15,023 nt of DNA from positions 1 through 15,023 of the forward strand of contig JAIRVW010000148.1 of NCBI GenBank assembly GCA_031253705.1, read 5' to 3'. The notes below the pieces were generated by a model. That model was not told the origin of the DNA and made no database searches. It saw only the letters and a list, made by a program, of their open reading frames with translations. Each line of letters starts with the position of its first letter. Within the stretch, counting starts at the first letter, position 1. Origin of the DNA: Brucellaceae bacterium. GTDB taxonomy: Bacteria; Pseudomonadota; Alphaproteobacteria; Rhizobiales; Rhizobiaceae. The position numbers and the translations under genes are program-made. Of this stretch, positions 1 to 7,568 are shown in pieces.

Positions 1-15
1 CTGACAGAGGCCAAT

Positions 16-606
16 ATGCTGCGTAAACTCTACGACTGGACCATCTCGCTGGCGGCGCGCAAATCCGCAGCTGTATGGCTGGGCGTTATTGCTTTTCTTG
101 AAAGCTCCGTCTTTCTCATTCCTGCCGATGTGCTGTTTGTACCGATGGGCATCGCCCGCCCGAAAAAGGTCTGGCATTATGCACTGATTGCAACGGTTAT
201 GTCTGTGCTCGGCGGCATACTCGGCTGGTATATCGGCCATTACGCCTATGAAACCGTGGCAAAGCCGGTTCTGCAATTTTACGGCAAGCTCGATACATTT
301 GAAGCCATGCGCGGCAGCACCAGCGCCGATATGATCCTGCTTTTGCTGATCACTTCCGGCCTGTCGCATCTGCCACCGATGAAAGTGGTCACGATCCTGT
401 CCGGTGCTGCCGGAGTGAATATCTGGCTGTTTATTCTCTCAGCCATCCTCACCCGCGGCGCGCGCTTCCTGCTGCTGGCATGGCTGTTACAGCGTTTTGG
501 CGAACCGATCCGTAACTTCATTGAAAAACGTCTCGGCTTGATTGCAGCCACAGTCGCTGCCATTCTGATTTTACTGTTTATGGTCGTCAAATATCTTCAC
601 GCATAA
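16..606 (+). CDS. YqaA/DedA-like (SNARE-associated, VTT) inner-membrane protein
   Basis: A 196-residue, very hydrophobic protein with about five predicted membrane segments (roughly residues 18-40, 52-75, 103-118, 128-158 and 172-193). The pattern matches the YqaA branch of the DedA/VTT family: an early Glu-Ser-Ser followed by a Pro-Ala-Asp stretch (about 29-38), a Gly-rich helix ending GWYIGHYAYE (about 69-78), and a late conserved Arg in the TRGARF segment (about 146-151). The family is implicated in membrane homeostasis and lipid or ion flux; the substrate of this member is unknown. The ATG at 16 has a purine-rich CAGAGG just upstream. dsbB follows 83 bp downstream on the same strand, with a 9-bp hairpin (619-651) between, so co-transcription is possible but unproven. 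Family assignment is fairly sure; function is not. Confidence 0.82.
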   Translation: MLRKLYDWTISLAARKSAAVWLGVIAFLESSVFLIPADVLFVPMGIARPKKVWHYALIATVMSVLGGILGWYIGHYAYETVAKPVLQFYGKLDTFEAMRGSTSADMILLLLITSGLSHLPPMKVVTILSGAAGVNIWLFILSAILTRGARFLLLAWLLQRFGEPIRNFIEKRLGLIAATVAAILILLFMVVKYLHA

Positions 607-618
607 AAAGTCATCCGG

Positions 619-651
619 TCAGCCATGTTTATGCCATACGGTCATGGCTGA
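619..651 (+). terminator. Hairpin between the YqaA-like gene and dsbB
   Basis: Perfect 9-bp inverted repeat TCAGCCATG (619-627) / CATGGCTGA (643-651) with a 15-nt loop, 13 bp after the stop codon. Only a short T-run follows, so it may be a weak or partial terminator, or an RNA-processing or stability hairpin ahead of dsbB. Confidence 0.35.
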
Positions 652-689
652 GCTGAGTTTAAACTGATTTTTGCAATAAGGATTTTCCT

Positions 690-1217
690 GTGTCTTCAGC
701 CGGTACTTCGCCTATCATCCGCTCGCAACATAAGCTCATTTCAGGGTTTCTTGCGCTGGCTATGGCCGGTGTCGTGGGCTCTGCACTGGCCTTCCAGTAT
801 ATCGGCGGCTATCTGCCTTGCAAATTATGTCTGGAAGAGCGCATTCCCTACTATATCGGCGTACCGGTGATGGTGCTGGGTCTGCTGCTGACAGTGCTCG
901 GCAAATGCGAAAAGCTGACACGCACTCTGCTGTTTCTGACCGGCCTGCTAATGGTCTGCGGCCTTATCCTCTCGGTCTATCATTCCGGCGTTGAGTGGAA
1001 ATTCTGGGCAGGACCAGCCGATTGCGCAACCGGTGCCGTCTCCATCACCACCAGCGCAGGCAATCTGCTCGGTGATCTCAATGCAGTTAAACCGGCTGCC
1101 TGTGATGTTGCAGCCGGACGCTTCCTCGGCATTTCCTTTGCCGGTTGGAACGGCGTGGCATCACTGATACTGGCCGTGATTGCCTTTTACGGCGCATCGC
1201 TCAAAACCAGCAAATAA
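690..1217 (+). CDS. dsbB: Disulfide bond formation protein B (DsbB)
   Basis: Inner-membrane quinone-linked oxidase that reoxidises periplasmic DsbA. The 175 residues hold four membrane segments (about 17-38, 55-71, 78-97 and 150-170). The first periplasmic redox pair is C44-K-L-C47, next to the conserved Arg51. The second periplasmic pair is C112 and C138, in the loop before the last helix. These four cysteines in this spacing are diagnostic of DsbB and separate it from ordinary small membrane proteins. The start is GTG at 690; an ATAAGGA Shine-Dalgarno sequence at 676-682, 7 nt upstream, supports it. It follows the YqaA-like gene on the same strand and converges on the HNH gene. Length is typical for the family. 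No dsbA is in the window. Confidence 0.93.
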   Translation: MSSAGTSPIIRSQHKLISGFLALAMAGVVGSALAFQYIGGYLPCKLCLEERIPYYIGVPVMVLGLLLTVLGKCEKLTRTLLFLTGLLMVCGLILSVYHSGVEWKFWAGPADCATGAVSITTSAGNLLGDLNAVKPAACDVAAGRFLGISFAGWNGVASLILAVIAFYGASLKTSK

Positions 1218-1223
1218 ATAGCA

Positions 1224-1257
1224 TAAAAAAACCGGAGCTGTATCTTTACGGCTCCAG
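1224..1257 (-). terminator. Rho-independent terminator of the HNH gene
   Basis: Read on the minus strand, CTGGAGC (1257-1251) pairs with GCTCCGG (1238-1232), with one G-T wobble and a 12-nt loop, followed directly by seven T (1231-1225). The stem begins inside the last codons of the HNH gene. The T-run is only on the minus-strand side, so it serves the HNH gene rather than dsbB. Confidence 0.75.
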
Positions 1258-1803
1258 TTCCACATCCCAGTACAGATAATCCATCCAGCTTTCATGCAGA
1301 TGGTTCGGCGGAAACCGCCTGCCGTTTTTATGCAGATCAAAGACGCTGGGCATATAGGGCTTCTGACGCGGCCACATCTGCGCTTTGGCAGGCATCATAC
1401 CGCCTTTGCGCAGGTTACACGGCGAGCAGGCCGCCACCACATTTTCCCAGGTTGTTTCACCGCCGCTGCATCGCGGTATCACGTGATCAAAGGTCAGATC
1501 ATGATGCGCACCGCAATACTGGCATTCAAAACGATCCCGCAAAAACAGATTAAACCGCGTAAAGGCCGGATAGGTCGGCGGGGCGACATAGGTCTTCAGG
1601 CTGATGACGCTTGGCAGGCGCATAGTGAAGGTTGGCGAACAGACCTCGGCCTCATATTCCGCAACAATATTCACACGATTGAGAAACACAGCTTTGATCG
1701 CGTCCTGCCACGACCAGAGGGATAAAGGATAATAGCTGAGCGGACGGAAATCCGCGTTCAGTACCAGTGCCGGCAATTTGCCGGCAAATGCGGCAATGTT
1801 CAA
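1246..1803 (-). CDS. HNH endonuclease family protein
   Basis: Predicted small zinc-containing HNH nuclease of the standalone type widespread in alphaproteobacteria; its biological substrate is not known. From the preferred start the protein is 185 residues. Two CxxC knuckles (C94/C97 and C126/C129) frame the HNH motif, with Asp106-His107 (FDHVIPR), Asn121 (WENVV) and Asn130 in CNLRKGG. The N-terminal part (LPALVLNADFRPLSYYPLS) is a conserved block in this family. Start choice: an ATG-initiated form would begin at 1833 with no ribosome-binding site. By contrast the TTG at 1803-1801 is preceded at 6 nt by an almost perfect AAAGGAGGTG (1817-1808), so TTG 1803 is preferred, removing ten residues. 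It stands alone, with its own terminator, and is divergent from glcB. Confidence 0.9.
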   Translation of the reverse strand: MNIAAFAGKLPALVLNADFRPLSYYPLSLWSWQDAIKAVFLNRVNIVAEYEAEVCSPTFTMRLPSVISLKTYVAPPTYPAFTRFNLFLRDRFECQYCGAHHDLTFDHVIPRCSGGETTWENVVAACSPCNLRKGGMMPAKAQMWPRQKPYMPSVFDLHKNGRRFPPNHLHESWMDYLYWDVELEP

Positions 1804-2336
1804 GAAACACCTCCTTTGTGCATCTTGCAACATTGCGATTCATGCGATTGCAAAACGCGGCTTCAAAGAGACAGGATAAACTGACAAGTCCACCCTGATT
1901 GCATTCCGTTTTGTCTCTGCCAGCTATATTGTGCGAGGCGCTTCACTCTTCAATGTACCTGACAGAATGATACGTGAAAAACGAATGCTTTTACCGGTCA
2001 CAATATGTAAGCAGGACATGTCAGTATTGTGAAGCCAGACTGGAAAACAGTCAATTTCTATTCAGCATGACCAGGCTTTCCGGCGACAAAAAACTGCTCC
2101 CCGATTTCACAATTTGCTGCATCCGTTTCAAAATCCACACAGAAACTGCAAAGATAGGTGGTCATACCGGATGCATTTATACAATTAAGCGCTTCCAATA
2201 TTGTAGACAATTATGTAAACATAAATTGACAGCTTTGACAAAACAAAGCCGCAACGGTGCTTGTCCAGTGCATCCTCTTCAGACTAAGCTGTAAAGGACA
2301 AGTTGTTGGACACCGGGATCAGACAGGGAGCGAGTG
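1804..2336. other. 533-bp divergent intergenic region between the HNH gene and glcB
   Basis: Must hold the promoters of two divergent genes. It is more AT-rich than the flanking genes, especially 2160-2260. It contains an 8-bp perfect palindrome AAGCGCTT (2188-2195), and TTGACA-like hexamers near 2227 and 2236 that could be a -35 region for glcB. An open frame with a GTG start (1974-2294) is present but does not look like a real gene (see rejected items). No RNA gene or repeat recognised. Confidence 0.5.
1808..1818 (-). promoter_or_regulatory. Strong Shine-Dalgarno that decides the HNH start
   Basis: On the minus strand CAAAGGAGGTG, nearly the full anti-16S complement, with 6 nt between AGGAGG and the TTG at 1803. 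It lies inside the reading frame of the longer ATG form, which argues that the shorter TTG form is the real one. Confidence 0.8.
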
Positions 2337-4520
2337 ATGAGTGGTCGTATTGAACATGCAGGTCTGCAGGTTGATCAGGAACTGAGCAATTTTCTGGAGC
2401 AGGAAGTTCTGCCGGAAACCGGCATTGCTGCCGCTGATTTCTGGAACGGCCTTGCCGGTATGGTCAAAGATTTGGCACCCCGCAATAAAGCCCTGCTCGC
2501 CAAACGCGATGACATTCAGGCCAAACTCGACGCATGGTACAAAGCCAACCGCAATTACACGATGGACGACTATCAGGCCTATCTCCGCGAGATCGGCTAT
2601 CTCCTGCCGGAAGGTGCGGATTTTCAGGTCACCACCGCGAATGTGGATACTGAAATTACCAGCCTTGCAGGCCCGCAGCTTGTTGTCCCTGTCATGAATG
2701 CCCGTTATGCCCTCAATGCTGCCAATGCGCGCTGGGGCTCACTCTATGATGCGCTTTACGGTACGGACGCTATCAGCGAAGACAACGGTGCGGAAAAAGG
2801 CAAAGCCTATAATCCGGTGCGCGGTGCAAAGGTGATTGCATGGGCAAAGGCATTTCTCGATGATGCCACCCCGCTATCAGAAGGCCGCTGGGATGAAGTC
2901 ACCGGTTTCACCATTACCGGCGGTCAGCTCGCGCTCAAACTCAGCAACGGAAAATCTGTTGCTTTGAAAGACAAGCAGAGCTTTGCAGGCTATCAGGGCG
3001 ATGCTTCCGCCCCCTCCCTCATTCTTTTGAAAAACAACGGCCTGCATATCGAAATTCGCTGCGACGCTGCCCATGTCATTGGCAAAAGCGATCCGGCGCA
3101 TATTGCCGATATCACGCTGGAATCTGCACTCAGCACCATTCAGGACTGTGAAGACTCTGTTGCGGCAGTGGATGCTGCCGACAAGGTTCTGGCCTACCGC
3201 AATATTCTCGGCCTGTTTAAAGGCACCCTGTCAGAGAGCTTTGACAAGGGCGGCAAGACCATCACTCGTAAACTCAATGCTGACCGCACCTATACGGCGC
3301 CGGACGGTTCTGCCCACACTTTGCCCGGCCGCTCCTTGCTACTGATCCGCAATGTCGGCCATCTGATGACCAATCCGGCCATTCTCGACAGTGCAGGCAA
3401 TGAGATTCCGGAAGGCATTCTTGATGCAGCTTTCACCGCAGTGATTGCGCTCCACGATATCGGCACACAGGACGGCAAGCTCAAAGGTACGCATCTCAAT
3501 TCCCGCACCGGCTCCGTCTATATTGTAAAGCCGAAAATGCATGGGCCGGAAGAAGTGGCTTTTGCCGCCGAGATTTTCGCCCGTGCTGAAGCATTGGCAG
3601 GTCTGAAAACCAATACCCTGAAAATGGGCATTATGGATGAGGAACGCCGCATGACGGTGAACCTCAAAGAAGCGATCCGTGCTGCCAAGGAACGTGTGTT
3701 CTTCATCAATACCGGTTTCCTTGACCGCACCGGCGATGAAATCCATACCTCTATGGAAGCCGGTCCTGTTATCCGCAAAGGCGACATGAAACAGGCCGCA
3801 TGGATTGCCGCTTATGAGAACTGGAACGTGGATACCGGCCTAGCCTGCGGCCTGACCGGCCATGCACAGATCGGCAAGGGCATGTGGGCGATGCCGGATC
3901 TAATGGCAGCGATGCTGGAACAGAAAATCGCTCATCCGAAAGCCGGTGCCAATACCGCATGGGTGCCTTCACCGACAGCAGCAACACTCCATGCCACGCA
4001 TTATCACAAGATTGATGTGGCTGCGGTGCAGAACCAGCTCAAATCCCGCACCAAAGCAAAGCTTGAAGACATCCTGACTATTCCCGTTGCCCGTGACACC
4101 AATTGGGCACCTTCAGACGTACAGGCTGAGATCGACAATAATGCGCAGGGTATTCTCGGTTATGTCGTGCGCTGGATTGATCAGGGTGTCGGCTGTTCCA
4201 AAGTGCCGGACATCAACAATGTCGGCCTGATGGAAGACCGTGCAACCTTGCGCATTTCGGCACAGCATATCGCCAACTGGCTGCACCACGGCATTGTCAG
4301 TGAAGCGCAGGTGATGGAAACCATGAAACGCATGGCCGCCGTAGTCGATGCCCAGAATGCCGGTGATGAAGCCTATCAGCCTATGGCTGCGGATTTTGAT
4401 GACTCAATCGCTTTTCAGGCGGCCTGTGAGCTGGTGTTTAAAGGCCGCGAACAGCCGAATGGTTACACCGAGCCGGTTCTTCATGCCCGTCGCCTGCAGT
4501 TCAAATCGGCGCAGAAATAA
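2337..4520 (+). CDS. glcB: Malate synthase G
   Basis: Condenses glyoxylate with acetyl-CoA to give malate, in the glyoxylate cycle and in growth on glycolate or C2 compounds; cytosolic, Mg2+-dependent, monomeric G isoform. The 727 residues match the usual ~720 of this isoform, not the ~530 of isoform A. Numbering from the ATG, the catalytic residues align with E. coli GlcB: Arg338 in LLLIRN, Glu435 in MGIMDEERR (E. coli 427), Asp463 in GFLDRTGDE (455), Cys620 in GCSKVPDI (617) and the catalytic base Asp634 in [10 protein letters not shown] (631). Start: GTG 2334 and ATG 2337 are adjacent; AGGGAG at 2325-2330 is 6 nt from the ATG but only 3 from the GTG, so ATG is preferred. Monocistronic, with a strong terminator behind it. 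No isocitrate lyase is in the window. Confidence 0.97.
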   Translation: MSGRIEHAGLQVDQELSNFLEQEVLPETGIAAADFWNGLAGMVKDLAPRNKALLAKRDDIQAKLDAWYKANRNYTMDDYQAYLREIGYLLPEGADFQVTTANVDTEITSLAGPQLVVPVMNARYALNAANARWGSLYDALYGTDAISEDNGAEKGKAYNPVRGAKVIAWAKAFLDDATPLSEGRWDEVTGFTITGGQLALKLSNGKSVALKDKQSFAGYQGDASAPSLILLKNNGLHIEIRCDAAHVIGKSDPAHIADITLESALSTIQDCEDSVAAVDAADKVLAYRNILGLFKGTLSESFDKGGKTITRKLNADRTYTAPDGSAHTLPGRSLLLIRNVGHLMTNPAILDSAGNEIPEGILDAAFTAVIALHDIGTQDGKLKGTHLNSRTGSVYIVKPKMHGPEEVAFAAEIFARAEALAGLKTNTLKMGIMDEERRMTVNLKEAIRAAKERVFFINTGFLDRTGDEIHTSMEAGPVIRKGDMKQAAWIAAYENWNVDTGLACGLTGHAQIGKGMWAMPDLMAAMLEQKIAHPKAGANTAWVPSPTAATLHATHYHKIDVAAVQNQLKSRTKAKLEDILTIPVARDTNWAPSDVQAEIDNNAQGILGYVVRWIDQGVGCSKVPDINNVGLMEDRATLRISAQHIANWLHHGIVSEAQVMETMKRMAAVVDAQNAGDEAYQPMAADFDDSIAFQAACELVFKGREQPNGYTEPVLHARRLQFKSAQK

Positions 4521-4561
4521 ACAGCGGCAAATAAATTCTTGACGCTTTTCACAAGCGGCAT

Positions 4562-4598
4562 AAAAGTGGCGGACAGGATTTTCTTGTCCGCCACTTTT
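4562..4598. terminator. Strong terminator after glcB
   Basis: Perfect 14-bp stem AAAAGTGGCGGACA (4562-4575) / TGTCCGCCACTTTT (4585-4598) with a 9-nt loop, A-run on the left and T-run on the right. It lies 42 bp after the glcB stop and just before the GNAT gene, so the two genes are probably separately transcribed. Confidence 0.88.
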
Positions 4599-4614
4599 CA
4601 TATGAAAGCAGATC

Positions 4615-5106
4615 ATGCTGACAATACAGCACGCTGACACCACTCACCTGCCCGCAATCCTAGATATTTATAATGATGCGATTGCCAATACGACGGCCGT
4701 TTTCATCAGCCAGCCTGTCGATCTGCAAAACCGTGCAGACTGGCTGGCATCGCGCCAAAGTGCCGGTTTTCCGGTGCTGGTTCTGACAGAGGGTGATCAG
4801 CTGCTCGGCTATGCCAGCTATGGCGCGTTCCGTGCTTTTGAATGCTACAAGCACACAGCCGAGCTTTCGATCTATATTGCCGGTCACGCACGCGGCAAAG
4901 GTGCCGGTGACAGGCTGATGCGTGCTTTAGTGGATCATGCCACGGATAATCACATCCATGTTCTGATCGGTGCTATTGAGGCAGAAAATACCGCGTCGCT
5001 GCGTCTGCATGAGAAACACGGCTTCACGCAAACCGGCATGCTGCCGCAGGTCGGACGCAAATTTGACCGCTGGCTCGATCTGGTTTTGATGCAGCGTATT
5101 CTCTGA
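4615..5106 (+). CDS. GNAT family N-acetyltransferase (phosphinothricin acetyltransferase-like)
   Basis: Acetyl-CoA-dependent N-acetyltransferase of the Pat/Bar/MnaT branch; members acetylate small amines such as phosphinothricin or methionine derivatives, but the substrate here cannot be told from sequence. The 163 residues hold the whole fold: an N-terminal strand-helix with IYNDAIANTTAVF (about 18-30), the acetyl-CoA pyrophosphate loop H91-A-R93-G-K-G-A-G98, the following helix, and a C-terminal motif with ENTASLRLHEKHGF (about 124-137) and GRKFDRWLD. This matches family length and motif order. The ATG at 4615 has only a weak purine stretch (GAAAG) upstream. It starts 16 bp after the glcB terminator and has no obvious promoter, so read-through from glcB may matter. 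mbfA lies 96 bp downstream with its own promoter. Confidence 0.9.
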   Translation: MLTIQHADTTHLPAILDIYNDAIANTTAVFISQPVDLQNRADWLASRQSAGFPVLVLTEGDQLLGYASYGAFRAFECYKHTAELSIYIAGHARGKGAGDRLMRALVDHATDNHIHVLIGAIEAENTASLRLHEKHGFTQTGMLPQVGRKFDRWLDLVLMQRIL

Positions 5107-5144
5107 AATTATTCGCATATTCATTTTCTGCGGCAGAAACGCAC

Positions 5145-5173
5145 TTGATTTTAGAATTATTCTAAATTATTCA
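5145..5173 (+). promoter_or_regulatory. Probable mbfA promoter overlapping the first ICE box
   Basis: TTGATT (5145-5150) and TATTCA (5168-5173) are separated by 17 bp and could be the -35 and -10 hexamers. The first ICE palindrome fills the spacer and the second lies over the expected transcription start, a typical repressor layout. Hexamer matches are only moderate, so this is an inference. Confidence 0.5.
5150..5166 (+). promoter_or_regulatory. ICE (Irr box) operator 1
   Basis: Perfect palindrome TTTAGAATTATTCTAAA: two 7-bp arms with a 3-bp centre. It matches the iron control element recognised by Irr in rhizobia and Brucella. Located 53 to 37 bp before the mbfA start codon. Confidence 0.85.
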
Positions 5174-5174
5174 G

Positions 5175-5191
5175 TTTAGAGTCATTCTAAA
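5175..5191 (+). promoter_or_regulatory. ICE (Irr box) operator 2
   Basis: TTTAGAGTCATTCTAAA, the same 7-3-7 palindrome with one arm mismatch, starting exactly 25 bp after operator 1. Its right end touches the mbfA Shine-Dalgarno (AAGGA, 5192-5196). Confidence 0.8.
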
Positions 5192-5202
5192 AAGGAACAC
5201 TC

Positions 5203-6186
5203 ATGTTCTCCTCGCTCTTCTCTCCGTCGCGCCGCTCTTTCGACAGTCTCTCAGAACAGGAAATTCTGGCACTCGCTATTTCTTCCGAAGAGGATGATGC
5301 GCGTATCTATCTCAGCTATGCTGACGGCCTGCGTGAGAGCTATCCGCAATCGGCCAAAATTTTCGAAGCTATGGCGGAAGAAGAGCATAACCATCGTGCG
5401 CGTCTGATCGAACTGCATCAGCAGCGTTTCGGCGATACTATCCCGCTGATCCGCCGTGAACATGTCCGCGGCTATTATGAGCGTAAACCGGACTGGCTGG
5501 TGCGTCCGCTCGGTATCGACAAAGTCCGCACTATGGCCGCCCAAATGGAAGAGCAGGCAGGCCGTTTTTATGAACAGGCCGCAAAACGTGTGACCGATGC
5601 GGCCACACGTAAGCTGCTCGGCGATCTGGCACTGGAAGAAAAACACCATGAGCAGCGCGCTCATCATCTGGAAGAAAATCTGACACCGGAAGATGTGCAG
5701 GATGAAGAACGCGCCGGTGAACGCAAACAGATGATCCTGACCTATATCCAGCCAGGTCTTGCAGGACTGATGGACGGTTCGGTCTCCACACTGGCGCCGA
5801 TCTTTGCCGCAGCCTTTGCCACGCAGGACACATGGCAGACTTTTCTTGTTGGTCTTTCGGCTTCCGTGGGTGCCGGTATTTCCATGGGCTTCACAGAAGC
5901 CGCCCATGATGACGGCCATCTGTCAGGCCGCGGCTCTCCGGTCAAGCGCGGTCTGGCCAGCGGTATCATGACCGCTGTCGGCGGTCTCGGCCATGCCCTG
6001 CCTTATCTTATTCCGGATTTCTGGACTGCGACCAGCATTGCCGTCTTCGTCGTTTTCGTCGAACTCTGGGCAATTGCCTATATTCAGAACCGCTTTATGG
6101 AAACACCTTTCATGCGCGCAGCCTTTCAGGTCGTGCTTGGCGGTGCGCTCGTGCTCGCAGCCGGTATTCTGATCGGTAATGCCTGA
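5203..6186 (+). CDS. mbfA: Membrane-bound ferritin-like iron exporter MbfA
   Basis: Two-domain protein of 327 residues: an N-terminal ferritin-like di-iron four-helix bundle facing the cytoplasm and a C-terminal VIT1/CCC1-type membrane domain. Known members export iron and protect against iron and peroxide stress. Metal-ligand motifs are visible as E59-E-E-H62-N-H64 in the first helix pair and E145-E-K-H148-H149 in the second, with further Glu in SSEEDDARIY (about 27-36) and MEEQAGRFYEQ. The membrane part runs from about residue 178 to the end, with YIQPGLAGLMDGSVSTLAP typical of the VIT1 family and GAGISMGFTEAAHDDG following. The ATG at 5203 has AAGGA at 6 nt. Two ICE palindromes cover the promoter, so repression by Irr under low iron and expression under iron excess is expected, as shown for mbfA in Agrobacterium and Bradyrhizobium. 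Confidence 0.94.
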   Translation: MFSSLFSPSRRSFDSLSEQEILALAISSEEDDARIYLSYADGLRESYPQSAKIFEAMAEEEHNHRARLIELHQQRFGDTIPLIRREHVRGYYERKPDWLVRPLGIDKVRTMAAQMEEQAGRFYEQAAKRVTDAATRKLLGDLALEEKHHEQRAHHLEENLTPEDVQDEERAGERKQMILTYIQPGLAGLMDGSVSTLAPIFAAAFATQDTWQTFLVGLSASVGAGISMGFTEAAHDDGHLSGRGSPVKRGLASGIMTAVGGLGHALPYLIPDFWTATSIAVFVVFVELWAIAYIQNRFMETPFMRAAFQVVLGGALVLAAGILIGNA

Positions 6187-6195
6187 CGGGAAAAC

Positions 6196-7020
6196 TTAGC
6201 CTGCTGCAATCGCAAGATTAGCGGCAGGCTTCACCATAACCTGCTCATCCATAAACGGCTCGATGCAGATATGGTTGGGCTTGTTGATGGTCACGAAACT
6301 ATTGCGCGGCACCGCCATCCAGTTCTCCGCAACCCCGTCCAGCGGCTCGGATACAACGCAAATCCCCGTTGAAGGCGCCATCTTGGCTGTATAAAGCGTC
6401 GGCGCATAAATATCGCTGGCATAGCGTACCGCAAACAGCGACGTCCCGTTAGAAAATGCAGCTGTCAGACGAATAAAAGGCGGCACTTTTATCGCATCCG
6501 CCGTCTCATAAATCACTTCGACTGTGCGCTTCAAAGCAGTCACCGGATCAGTATCCAGTCCGAAATGCAGCATCAGCAAAAAGAATAATTCGGAATCCGT
6601 TGAGCCGGATTTGTGACTGTAGAGTGTATCCGGCAACAGGCTTTCTAATGGTCGGCGCAGACGGTCGAAACTGCCGATCTGGCCATTATGCATAAAGCTC
6701 CAGCGCTGAAACACAAACGGATGGCAATTCGCACGGCTGGTCTCGCCGCCGGTGGATGCCCGCACATGAGCAAGGAACAAACGCGAATTGATCTGGCGGG
6801 CAAGGCTGCGCAAATTCTGATCCGACCATGCAGGCAAAAGATCACGATACAGTCCCGGCTCATCCCGTGTGCCGTACCATGCCACGCCAAAGCCGTCGCC
6901 ATTGGTCGCGGTTTTCGCCTCATGCGCATGATGACTTTGCGCGATCAGCGAATGACAAGGCGACGTGATAATATCCTCAAGATACAGATCTGATCCGTAA
7001 TAGGCAGCCCAGCGGCACAT
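6196..7020 (-). CDS. Class II glutamine amidotransferase (YafJ-like, Ntn hydrolase)
   Basis: A standalone glutaminase domain of the GATase class II (PurF/GlmS/EgtC) superfamily. It should release ammonia from glutamine using an N-terminal cysteine nucleophile; the acceptor is not known. With ATG at 7020 the protein is 274 residues and begins Met-Cys2-Arg-Trp, placing Cys2 at the N terminus after Met removal, as the mechanism requires. Other active-site motifs follow: N40-G-D-G-F-G, H85-V-R-A-S-T, M110-H-N-G-Q-I and S140-T-D-S-E. The frame stays open upstream to an ATG at 7125, but that form would bury the cysteine at residue 37 and would begin inside an intergenic repeat, so it is rejected. 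It lacks the synthase or transferase domain of PurF/GlmS. It converges on mbfA with only 9 bp between. Confidence 0.92.
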   Translation of the reverse strand: MCRWAAYYGSDLYLEDIITSPCHSLIAQSHHAHEAKTATNGDGFGVAWYGTRDEPGLYRDLLPAWSDQNLRSLARQINSRLFLAHVRASTGGETSRANCHPFVFQRWSFMHNGQIGSFDRLRRPLESLLPDTLYSHKSGSTDSELFFLLMLHFGLDTDPVTALKRTVEVIYETADAIKVPPFIRLTAAFSNGTSLFAVRYASDIYAPTLYTAKMAPSTGICVVSEPLDGVAENWMAVPRNSFVTINKPNHICIEPFMDEQVMVKPAANLAIAAG

Positions 7021-7117
7021 GAACGACACTCTGACAGATGCGTGAAAGACCGGGACCGGCAACCCTATGACGACCGGCCACAGAACCGATCTTTCACCAA
7101 CATAGTTAATATATTGC

Positions 7118-7220
7118 TTGAGCATTTCCGGTTTAAATTTAACCTTTAGAAATGCTCAACTTCTCTATTGTCGCAGTTTCGGACGAAAAACCGGTTTCCA
7201 CTTTTATCTCGAAACTGCTC
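7118..7220. repeat. Composite two-palindrome intergenic repeat (RIME-like)
   Basis: Two hairpins in 103 bp. The first pairs TTGAGCATTTC (7118-7128) with GAAATGCTCAA (7149-7159), an 11-bp perfect inverted repeat. The second pairs GCAGTTTCG (7173-7181) with CGAAACTGC (7210-7218) and has GAAAAACCGGTTTCCACTTT in its middle. An AAACCGGTTTCCACTTTT-type core flanked by such arms is a familiar interspersed repeat of Brucella/Ochrobactrum/Rhizobium genomes, and the size and two-palindrome plan agree with the 108-bp rhizobial RIME1. It sits between the DUF6356 gene and the amidotransferase gene and touches the DUF6356 stop codon, so its transcript could fold as a 3' end. Family naming rests on recall, not on an alignment. 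Confidence 0.7.
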
Positions 7221-7438
7221 TATTCCGCCCCGCGCTTATGCGTCTTGGCATAAAGCTTAGCGACAATAGTGCTGGCTGTCTTTTCAAACAAAAATGGCAA
7301 AATTGCATGGATCAGAGCTGCAAAAGCAGCGGCAAAAAGTGTGAAGGCAAATTTACCGGCAAAAGCCATATGCTGAAAATAGCTTTCATTCACGGATGCA
7401 GGATGCTCGGTGAACAGACGTGTAATTTTGGTTTGCAT
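7220..7438 (-). CDS. Small DUF6356 family protein
   Basis: A 72-residue protein whose plan matches the rhizobial DUF6356 family: an N-terminal LFTEHPASVNESYFQHMAFA block (about 8-27), a hydrophobic stretch of about 25 residues ending AALIHAILPFLFEKTAS (about 40-56) and a short basic tail. Family members are of this length; the function is unknown, and one membrane or membrane-associated helix is likely. The ATG at 7438 has GGGGAA 5 nt upstream on the minus strand. It is divergent from the Lrp-type regulator gene (130 bp between starts), a layout in which the regulator might control it. The composite palindromic repeat lies directly behind its stop. Confidence 0.78.
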   Translation of the reverse strand: MQTKITRLFTEHPASVNESYFQHMAFAGKFAFTLFAAAFAALIHAILPFLFEKTASTIVAKLYAKTHKRGAE

Positions 7439-7515
7439 CAGTATTCCCCGTTATAAATTGACTAAAAACAACGATCTGAAGTGAACAATGAAATGCTAAC
7501 ACCGCCAAACGCAAA

Positions 7516-7560
7516 ATTTGTCTCAAAAAATCCTTGATAATAAGATTTTTTGGGACAAAT
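7516..7560 (+). repeat. 17-bp inverted repeat just before the Lrp-type gene
   Basis: ATTTGTCTCAAAAAATC (7516-7532) and GATTTTTTGGGACAAAT (7544-7560) form a 17-bp stem with one G-T wobble and an 11-nt loop. It ends 8 nt before the ATG. The only Shine-Dalgarno-like GGGA (7552-7555) is inside the right arm, so folding of the RNA would hide it. No T-run follows, so it is not a classical terminator. It could be a DNA operator for autoregulation or an RNA switch on translation. Confidence 0.7.
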
Positions 7561-7568
7561 ATCCTTTA

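Noticed and set aside
1974..2294. Open frame of 106 codons (GTG start) upstream of glcB
   Set aside because: No Shine-Dalgarno, composition unlike the neighbouring genes (many Cys, no domain pattern), and it lies in the AT-rich promoter region of glcB. Probably chance.
5194..5218. GGAAC before mbfA as a possible EcfG -35
   Set aside because: It overlaps the Shine-Dalgarno, and the expected -10 position, inside the coding sequence, does not read CGTT or CATT.
5251..5919. 222-codon minus-strand frame opposite mbfA
   Set aside because: Mirror of the codon pattern of mbfA, which has clear metal-binding and membrane motifs; no start signal.
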